A stretch of 64,000 nucleotides of DNA from Pseudovirgaria hyperparasitica (taxonomy: Eukaryota > Ascomycota > Dothideomycetes > Acrospermales > Acrospermaceae). Both the position numbers and the translations under genes were made by a program. Location of the stretch: contig NW_022985549.1 of the NCBI RefSeq assembly GCF_010093815.1, forward strand, positions 2,934,804 through 2,998,803, written 5' to 3'. Shown one piece after another: positions 56,485-64,000 of this stretch. Each line of letters starts with the position of its first letter. The first letter of the stretch is position 1. Below the pieces are notes generated by a model. It saw only the letters and a list, made by a program, of their open reading frames with translations. It was not told the origin of the DNA and ran no database searches.

Positions 56485-57915
56485 TTACACTGCCGTAGAA
56501 ACCAGGAAACTCGCAAAACTCCCAGCGGCAAGGCCAAAAACAAGTACAGTACTCATGAACGCCCCCGCCGCTTCTCGCTCATGCGTGTCCACGTAGTCGA
56601 CAAATACCATCATGCATTGGCTGCCAATGAAGCCGTTCGAGAAGCCAAACAGGATCTGTACGAGCAAGTAAAAAGTGTCACTGCTCACCACCGCTCCTCG
56701 TCCACCGATATTGCAGAGCTGATACATTGGAATGAACACAACACGCGCTATGGCGAGCAAGAATAGGAGGCGTGGGTAAGCACCCAATGAAAGTCTCGGC
56801 AGCGAACAAGCTAGACGCCCGATCAAATCACCAGAATTCCAAAACAGAAGGGCAAGCGGTATGAAAGCCGAAGGCTGGAATATACGAAGTGAAGAATCGA
56901 CTGGGCGGACAGAGAGGATCTGTTGGGTATAGACAGGAAAGAACATGCTCAAGGCGAATGTCAGAAATACTGCAGAGGCCAGCCAGAACAACTTGCGGAA
57001 TAGGAGCATCAACGGTATCTCCTCGCGCTCTACAAGCTGCGGAATGCTTTCTCCTGGATCGACCACAGCCATGGGTCGTTTTCGGCTTCCGTTTGTTCGG
57101 TGCCGAGCCATGAGGATGAAGAAGGCTATGAGGGTTAAGACTGATACGCCTGTCGCTGTCATGAAGTATGCGAATGCTGACTTTGATGACTCTTGTGGTA
57201 CATCATCTGCTTGGGGCCTCCTCTCGGGCACAGCCAGCACGGATACAATCTGAACGATACATGGCAACACGCCAGCAATTGCCTGTCCCGTCATATTGGC
57301 TTGCATGTATTCCTCACGTCCCAGGCCAGACATGTACGCGAAGATGCCATTCTGGAAGAAACCTGTAGCCATGCTGGACGCCCATATTGTGACCAGAATG
57401 AAGCCAAAGTATCCGCCTGCAGATATATTCAGGAATATGCGCGTTGATATTGCGAGGAAAGTGAATGTGACAACGTATATGAAGAGTGCGGTATTGATTC
57501 GTCTGGGATAGTTTGCCTTCGCCTGGAGTTTTGTCAGGACTGAGATTGTACCTAGGTTTGCGACAGTCGATACGGCAAGCTCTGAGGACTGGAAGCTTTG
57601 AAGGATGCTTTTGTTGGTCTGAAAGCGTCGTTGGAAGTAGGGACCGGCTGCTAGGAACATGTTCCTGCGACATTGTCAGTGACAGTGGCGTCTTCCTGAG
57701 CGACAAACCTACCACGACCACAGCATTGAAATACCAAGGAGCATGAATATACCATAATCCACCCATGAGAAGCGCATCAACTTTCTGTTCTCTCTTCCAA
57801 CTTCGGTTTCCACGCTCTCCTCGCCTTCACCCTCACCGTTCCGGAGGGGCTCATAGTCGTCCCGATCTTCCCTGGACCCAACAAGCTCCTGGAGCCGCTC
57901 AAGTAAGCTGCTCAT
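56485..57915 (-). CDS. Equilibrative nucleoside transporter (ENT/SLC29, FUN26-like)
   Basis: Two exons, 57915-57713 and 57664-56485, separated by a 48-nt intron; product 460 residues. The cytosolic N-terminus of about 48 residues is acidic (SREDRDDYEPLRNG). Eleven or so hydrophobic segments follow; TM1 contains WVDYGIFMLLGISMLWSWNMF, as in the ENT family (the WN pair spans the splice). Further family stretches are FFQNGIFAYMSGLGREEYMQANMTGQAIAG, here between TM4 and TM5, and the last segment pair with SNGFIGSQCMM. ENT proteins carry nucleosides, and in yeast Fun26 does so at the vacuole. The location here is not known. Confidence 0.92.
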
Positions 57916-59149
57916 AATTATGTTTGCTCCAGCTTTTGGTCACACGTCGGTGGAATAGCGTGGAGCTCCGAGGCGCCTTCAGGCTTTGAGATGACAGCGA
58001 AAATTCTTCGGGAGTATCACTGGTACAGTGTGCAGTGATGGGGTCGTGATGTCCGACAGGACCTAGCTGAATGAGGTTCGAAGTGTGTCATGCTATTGTG
58101 CATTGCTGACTCCGACGTCCGGCGCATGTGCTGTTCACAAGATGCATTGCTCGAAGATCGACGTGACTAGCGTACCGTAGCTATCACGCTAGGGTTGTTG
58201 AGAACTAAATGAGAAGTACGGCTCCGGAGATTTCTTGATGCCTGAGGCAAAAAGTAATCTGATAATGATCGGGTCTCTTGGTCGGTTTTTTCCCATCGTC
58301 GCAAAAACTTGGAGGGCTAGAATAATAATAAGTAATACTTCCACTATGTTATACATGAAAGATATCTAATAAATTATATATAGGGATAGTTCAGACTTCG
58401 AATCTTAATCCTATCTATTCAGGATTTTATTAGTTTCGATATTGGACTATATGTTCGAGGTTCATACGAATATGGGGTCTTTGGGTTATGCGAGCGGATG
58501 TCAGTAGCGGACATCACACATAAACACTGACACACCTTGTCTCCAAGACCGTTCACTCTCTGTCAGTGCTTATTTTCGAGACCATGACTGCCACGAGAAC
58601 GATATACAAGACACGCATAATCAATTTTTTCAATTTAAGGGTCAAAACTACTTAAGAGCTATCAGTCTGAACTAAACGCAAGACGACAAGCAGAACTTCA
58701 AGGTAGACATTCTGGAATGCAATTCAAAGAAGCAAGTACAACGTATAATTGTAGTTTTTGGTGCAGAATCCCAGATCAACAAGATCATGATGCCCATCTA
58801 GGAGTTCCGCGTTTAGCTCTATTTGTATTGATATTGGTTGTTTTGTTTTTGTGCTTTTCTTATTGTGATGATATTGGTTGTTTGTTTTTGTGTTTTTTCT
58901 GGTTTTGTGATTCACGTATAATTAATGATTGTAATGATTGATGGCTTATTGAGGCTGTAGAGGTGGTCGTGCCAAATATGTGTATGCTACTAAGGCAAAT
59001 TCACATTCGGGATTTCGAGGGTGAAGCCGAGTCGATAACACGCCATCGGAAGGAAGTCCATTAACAGTTGATCGTATGCCTGCTAGCAAATAGACTGCTA
59101 TGGAGAGATCCTGGGTTGGCCGTGCTGAAGACCCACGCTTACCACCCTC
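57916..59149. other. Spacer between transporter and SANT-like genes
   Basis: 1.2 kb. Includes an AT-rich island at about 58315-58480, flanked by normal composition, and TTTTTG/TGTTTTTG-like runs at 58840-58900. No gene recognised. The island could be a decayed insertion, but no repeats or coding traces support that. Confidence 0.4.
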
Positions 59150-59716
59150 TCAGAGGTGCAGTACGTCGGGGCGTATATCCATTGAGTTGGTCTGCGCCTT
59201 CTCGATCAACTGGTTGATCGGTGGGAAACCATAAGGCCGGACGAGATCGGCAACTCTTCTCTTCCTCGCCTCCAAGTCCGCGCCTGGTGGCAAGTAGAGA
59301 TCTCGGAGGCGGTAGAACTTGGAGTTCAGTCCATTAATCTGCCGCCTCTCGTAGGTTTGGCTGAGGCCCCTTCCAGGGTGTCGACGTGGCGTATCAGGTG
59401 GGAATCTTTGCTGGAACATTCTTTCGACGGCATCCCAGTTTGCGTCGTGGTCTACCCCTCCTTTCATGAAAAAGTAGTAGAGGTAAAGAATGTAGGCATT
59501 TTGCTCGTCGTCGTACTGATGGCGGGCTTGACGCTGAGCAGGGCACTCATTGTCAGATCCGTCCGTCGACGATCCCTGGTCAGTGACATTCCGGTCGATG
59601 ATGAAATCGAGACTCATTCGGTTGTCGGACATGTTGCGAGATGGTGCGAGATGGTCCGAAATCTGGATCAGCCGTTCTTGTGGAACGGTCGAGCGAGGCC
59701 TGGATGAACTTTCCAT
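59150..59716 (-). CDS. Short SANT/Myb-like domain protein
   Basis: Single exon, 188 residues, ATG at 59716. The core at about 68-140 (DEQNAYILYLYYFFMKGGVDHDANWDAVERMFQQRFP, given here only as an outline of helices, then RRQINGLNSKFYRLRD) has the three-helix pattern with conserved aromatic residues of fungal Myb/SANT-like domains, in which a tripeptide turn leads to a recognition helix ending in KFYRL. Both ends are disordered. No catalytic part is present. Similar domains occur both in host regulators and next to transposases, so a DNA-binding role is likely but its origin is open. It lies alone between two gene-poor stretches. Confidence 0.65.
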   Translation of the reverse strand: MESSSRPRSTVPQERLIQISDHLAPSRNMSDNRMSLDFIIDRNVTDQGSSTDGSDNECPAQRQARHQYDDEQNAYILYLYYFFMKGGVDHDANWDAVERMFQQRFPPDTPRRHPGRGLSQTYERRQINGLNSKFYRLRDLYLPPGADLEARKRRVADLVRPYGFPPINQLIEKAQTNSMDIRPDVLHL

Positions 59717-62700
59717 TCGTACACTGTGTAGGCTATAATAAAGCTGGCAGTCTCATGAGCCCGCCGAGCCACCACCACCAAAAAGGAAAGGAAGAACGAT
59801 TGAGCGAGCCAGAGATACGAGGCGAAGGGTGAGAGGTTACACAAGTGAGTAGGTAGACAGCGCTACACGATTGATATACACTACTTGTATACCTGTAAGA
59901 CCGTCAGTGGACTTATGAGGTACTCCGTAAGTAAACAAGGAAGTATGGCCTACCCAAGATATGTATAACAAGGACCGTCGACCCAAGTACGTGGAAGTGT
60001 GACCAGGCTTAGTTGCAGAGCGTGTCGCGACCTCCCCAGCGGCCCAGCCGACAAGCCTTTAATGGAACCAGCAGATAACCCTGTACTATTCCAGAAGTCA
60101 AAAGTCTGACCGGCGGTTATAGTCTGCTATAAGGCCCGTTCGCGTGTCCGAGTATGGATGTTCTGGGGTTGCTGCCGATTATTTGACGCGGGTGTACCGG
60201 GGTGTCGTATTCCCTCAACCTGGAGAGTCAGACTGAAGTAAGGGGCACAGTAGAAAACGGGGGCTGAAGTAGCCTTTTCTGGAAGAGGGCCTTGTCGTAG
60301 GGAATAGACTGCCGGAAGTACTCTGCTGTATGTGCTGTTGTGGTTGATGTATCACAACCGAGCATGTAAGGTGTGCCCAAATGATACACGCTGAACAAGC
60401 CCACAGCCTTGTAAACGTGATACAAGAAGAAAGCTCAAAGTCGGTCTTAAGAATGATGAAGATGACCTGGCTCCAAGGAGTCCCATGCAGGTGGCTGGAT
60501 ATTATAGTGACTGCATAAGGCAGAGTAAGCAAAGCTTCAGACTAGCGAACGAAAATGGTTTAAAGCCCAACTACTACGTCTGACTTGTCTATCAAACCCG
60601 ACTGAGGGGCAACAACTGTCACTCGTCTATTCACACCTTTCGCCAAGCGCGAAGCAAATGCTTGAAGAAAGTGATCGAACCAAAACATCGACCTTCCTTA
60701 TAGGTGATTACGACTCAAGAACATACGAGCTCGTTAGGGTCAACGGCTTCGACCAGCCGAGACGGGGCTTCAGCTCATACCACCTCATTGGTATGCTATG
60801 TAGATAGGCTTGTTCGATTGGTTGGTATCGATGTGGTGTGAAGGAGATAAAGGTCTTCGGTCACCTTGAAAGCAAGGGCGCCCTGGCGTTATGAAGAACG
60901 GGTTCCCGGTTTCACACCCAGGGGACGGCCCCAGGCATCGCTTCCCATTTGCCGAAGACTCCTCAGAGTCATGGCATTCTCAAGAATCTCCACAAGATAT
61001 CACGGCGCAAATCTCAACGATGCATACTTGCAGCTTGCACAGAAGACTTCACCAAGCATCTGCATGTCGGTGGGATGCCGACTCCGCGAGCTTTGGCTTG
61101 CAGGTCATTGCTGTAGGGCTCAGGCGAAGATCTCCAGCGGTGTGGGCCAGTAGGTGGCACAGGCGAGGCTATCACGATAGCCCGACGTTTGGTCATGCCA
61201 CCTGTAGCCGTTAGATCCTCGCCTGTTAATCACATATGTTTCAGTTTGTATAGAGGACTACAGACTAATACTAATCAGTACAAATCCCTCCTCCCGACTA
61301 CCAAGTCCCTGATTTTACCTTACAGGTAGCTATATAATACTTGCGCTAAGCTTGTTCACTTCGTAGAAGAGCGTATGATACGTACCTCTAGAGCTATCTA
61401 TCTGCGAACCCAACACAGTTAGGGCTGGGCTATGTTAAAAACAAGGGCCAATTTAAGTCAAAAGAGCCAGGCAAGGTCTTAAAACTTAGTGTGATATATG
61501 TTGTTATCCGTCGTGGTGTCCATGTTGATATCGCCCTACAGATTTGCTTTTCTGCAACAACAGCCGTGAGGAGATGTGGTGTGATAGAATTCGCCAAGAC
61601 GGAAGACAGTGACGATCGCACACAAGATTGGGCGTCAAATTCCTCAAAGCCGCGCGAATCGCGCAACGAGGCGCCTAGTGGTGGTGGTGACAACGAGCAC
61701 TGAGCAGTGAGCACGCTGCACGGGAGGATAGAGCCTTGCCTCCCTTGCCTCCCTAGCCGTTTCCGCAACCGGACCCAGAGTTTCTCGGAACTTGCCCTCG
61801 ATCAATCGTCGTACTATATACGCACGCTACTATGGCCGTCGGGAAGGATTTTCTGTCGTCTGTCAGACCGGTGCTCAGAGGACTAATAATATCTATGTGG
61901 AGCTTAAGGATGCATCCGATCGGCAGGTGAGGGGGTTCTTACGCGCCGTGGACTAGCGCTGTTTACGCCAATTACACGCGCTGACTATATCCATGAACAC
62001 GGTACTTGGACAGGTACATGCAATGCATAAGAATGAGCCAATGTACATGAACAGAGGAATTAGAAATTTGTTGGAATGGCGGCGTAGTTGCAGAAAGGAA
62101 GGGCGAGGAGCGAGAACGAGGTCACCGGCCGCATGGTGCTTCCCATGTCTCGAAAGGGCCACATCTCGATTCAAGGGGCTATGACATTCCGTAATGAATT
62201 CGAAAGAAGGCGAGGAGACATGGAATACTAGCTAGCAGAGGACTAACTTATCTTGAAACGCCACAGTATAGTCCACCCATAATCGATATAGGTACCGCAT
62301 TGCGAACGATGTTGCCATGAGAACAAGCATGATGCGCAGATCCACCCTATGTACGCCCATCTACCGTCACTAGAATTTTCACCTGAGAATTAGACCCGAA
62401 AAGATGATACAAGGATATTACGAAGTCTGCAAGGGAGCTTCATTATACAGTATTGAAGATTTTGAACAAGCGATGATGTCTAATCGTCCCAACTCGGTAC
62501 CCGGAGTCACTCCTGATTTCTTCTGCTTTGTGATTCGCTAAAGCAGACCAAAGCAAGCGGTGCAGTTCAATAGTATTTGGCTACACAAATTTTACAGCTA
62601 GGCAGCCTTCGACTACAGCATCCCTGCCGTGACATGTCCCCAGCATCACGACCCTTCGTGTGGAGTCCTACATGTCACACGTCGTCTCTCCGTCAATCGA

Positions 62701-63069
62701 TAGCCTTAGACCTTTTTGGTTCATGGATGGGTCTCCTCGCCGAACAAAATTCCGTCGGTCCGTTCTCCGCCACATACCCAATATTCAGCCTGAATAGGCA
62801 GATATTCAAAACAAGTACCCCAACAGTGAAGAGAAGAATGATAGCCCGCCGGTAGGAAATGGTACCCAGATAGGGACAGCGAAGCGGGGATGGAGTATTA
62901 ATGATGGTACAGAAGTCAAACAGAACACGAAACGAATATAGAGCGAAGACTGGAGCGCCGCCCAGCCAAACTTGCAAATAACCAGGACTGCGGACTAAAG
63001 CGTGTAACGGGTTCAAATATCGACATGTGGGAACCGGATTGAGAAACAAATTGTAGATAGGCTGAGAGT
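59717..63069. other. Gene-poor stretch
   Basis: 3.35 kb, the longest stretch without a supported gene. Open frames at 60215-60532 (-), 60866-61153 (+), 61430-61768 (-) and 62693-63049 (-) have no recognised motif; the last encodes one hydrophobic segment but lies in the 3' flank of the RRM gene. Moderately AT-rich near 61230-61420. It may hold a non-coding transcript or decayed DNA; I see nothing definite. Confidence 0.4.
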
Positions 63070-64000
63070 CTACTGTGCCCCTACCTCTACCTCCTCCTCA
63101 GCCCAGCCAGGAAGTCCGCCATCACCCTGAATGGCAAGACCATAGCCACTGCTGCCGCCGCCGAATCCACCCAGGCCGGAGCTGAGGCTGCCGAAAGAAT
63201 TCTGGGAGCCCTGCTGGGCGGTCTGCGAGAAGGGTCCCTGCGAGAAGACTGGAAGACTGACCGCTCGGGCATGCTGTGCACGGGCGCTGAGGTTTGAGGG
63301 AGCAAGCATGCCTCCGATGGTGGTTGAACTTGTAGATCCTCCGTTCATTAAGCTCACGCTACTCGTAGCATTATGGGTAGGGTGCGTGGGCTGTTGCACA
63401 GTAGGACTAGCGTCAGCGCCATAGAAGGCTGCCTGGGGGGAAGTGTACGATGCTTGCTGAGACTTCTGTTGCTCTAGCGCATTCTGATGATGTTGCTGTT
63501 GCTGATTATGCAGGTACATCATCAATGGATTGTTCGCACCAGTGTTGAGAATGGACGAGGCTGTTGGCGCCTGAAGTGCTTGGTACTGAGCATTCGTGCT
63601 GGCTACTCCACCTGGAGCATTTGATCCAGTCGGTGACACAGAGGTCTGACTTCGATTCTGCTGAATACCGTTGATAGGTGAAGGTGATGACATGCCCTCG
63701 TGGCTACCCGACTGCTGGTTCTGTTGCATCTGGTTTCCAGAATTGATCTGACGAGGTGGGTTTCCACACCTGTCTTTGCCGAAATTAACCTTGAATCTTT
63801 TGTACTCTTCTCGCCCGCGAATGGCTTCGATTGCTTTGATTGCGTTGGCAATGTTTGTAAAATTGACAAATGCGCAACTCTTTTCTCTGAGGGCGTTAAC
63901 AAGTTCAATCTCGCCATACTCAGCGAAGTCTTGACGCAGCCGCTCCTCGCTCCATGACTCGTCGAGGTTGCCGATGTAGACATTGCGCGAAGCACCACCA
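63070..64000 (-). CDS. RNA-binding protein, Nrd1/Mrn1 type (C-terminal part; 5' end beyond window)
   Basis: The open frame enters from the window edge, with the codon phase starting at 63999, and ends at 63070 (309 residues seen). It begins inside the last [15 protein letters not shown] (RNP2), [22 protein letters not shown] (RNP1-like CAFVNF), [30 protein letters not shown]. This matches the fourth RRM of the fission yeast Nrd1/budding yeast Mrn1 group, which has several RRMs and binds mRNAs in the cytoplasm. The rest is a long, disordered Gln/Asn/Ser-rich tail with QQQQHHQN, typical of a prion-like or condensate-forming region, ending in an acidic [12 protein letters not shown]. No intron was needed in the visible part. 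Confidence 0.85.
   Translation of the reverse strand, partial: GGASRNVYIGNLDESWSEERLRQDFAEYGEIELVNALREKSCAFVNFTNIANAIKAIEAIRGREEYKRFKVNFGKDRCGNPPRQINSGNQMQQNQQSGSHEGMSSPSPINGIQQNRSQTSVSPTGSNAPGGVASTNAQYQALQAPTASSILNTGANNPLMMYLHNQQQQHHQNALEQQKSQQASYTSPQAAFYGADASPTVQQPTHPTHNATSSVSLMNGGSTSSTTIGGMLAPSNLSARAQHARAVSLPVFSQGPFSQTAQQGSQNSFGSLSSGLGGFGGGSSGYGLAIQGDGGLPGWAEEEVEVGAQ

Noticed and set aside
62693-63049. 118-codon minus-strand frame with one hydrophobic stretch
   Set aside because: Lies in the 3' flank of the RRM gene, has no recognised family, and a single hydrophobic run is weak evidence.

Overview
The window is nuclear DNA of a filamentous ascomycete (Pezizomycotina, most likely a Dothideomycete; class level is an inference). 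Reasons: most genes carry a few short GT-AG introns (mostly 45-115 nt), the proteins are closest in style to Pezizomycotina families (QIP-like exonuclease, RING-ZZ-SH3 protein, long CorA-like protein, Zn-cluster-less fungal regulator, GPI-anchored cell wall proteins), intergenic spacers are short, and simple-sequence repeats are frequent. No rRNA, tRNA, CRISPR, intact transposon or virus-like element was recognised.

Layout. 0.7-10.4 kb: mitochondrial EndoG-type nuclease (+), splicing factor ISY1 (-), a GNAT acetyltransferase (-), a QIP/Gfd2-like DEDD exonuclease with zinc knuckles (+), pyruvate dehydrogenase E1 alpha (+). 10.6-14.6 kb: two divergent genes for secreted GPI-anchored proteins. 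15.3-25.7 kb: SRP72 (+), a 2027-residue CorA-like protein (-), and a small basic protein (+). 26.8-38 kb: DHFR (-), an FHA-like/kinase protein (-), a fungal transcription regulator (-) and an orphan transposase-type helix-turn-helix protein (-), separated by spacers packed with micro- and minisatellites. 38.3-44.3 kb: DRS2-type phospholipid flippase (-) and mitoribosomal protein mL46 (-). 45.3-49.9 kb: RING-ZZ-SH3 protein (+), CCCH zinc-finger protein (-). 52.3-57.9 kb: amidase (+), IWR1 (-), equilibrative nucleoside transporter (-). 59.2-64 kb: a SANT/Myb-like protein (-), a 3.3 kb gene-poor stretch, and the 3' end of an Nrd1/Mrn1-type RRM protein (-) that runs off the window.

Most genes are housekeeping and do not form a pathway or cluster: mitochondrial function (NUC1, PDA1, mL46), RNA work (ISY1, SRP72, the RRM protein, the CCCH protein), membrane transport (CorA-like, DRS2, ENT) and transcription (IWR1, regulator). 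I do not see a dedicated new multi-gene system. The most unusual signals are: (1) an abrupt switch from C-ending to G/T-ending codons inside at least seven genes, always C first and G later in the direction of transcription; (2) odd intron placements, including a start codon split by an intron, an ATG-only first exon and a candidate 35-nt intron; (3) a solitary Tc1/mariner-type HTH-GRPR protein without a catalytic domain; (4) a repeat-saturated block at 28-38 kb. Exon boundaries given below were deduced from GT/AG sites, reading frame and remembered family sequence; none has been checked against RNA data.
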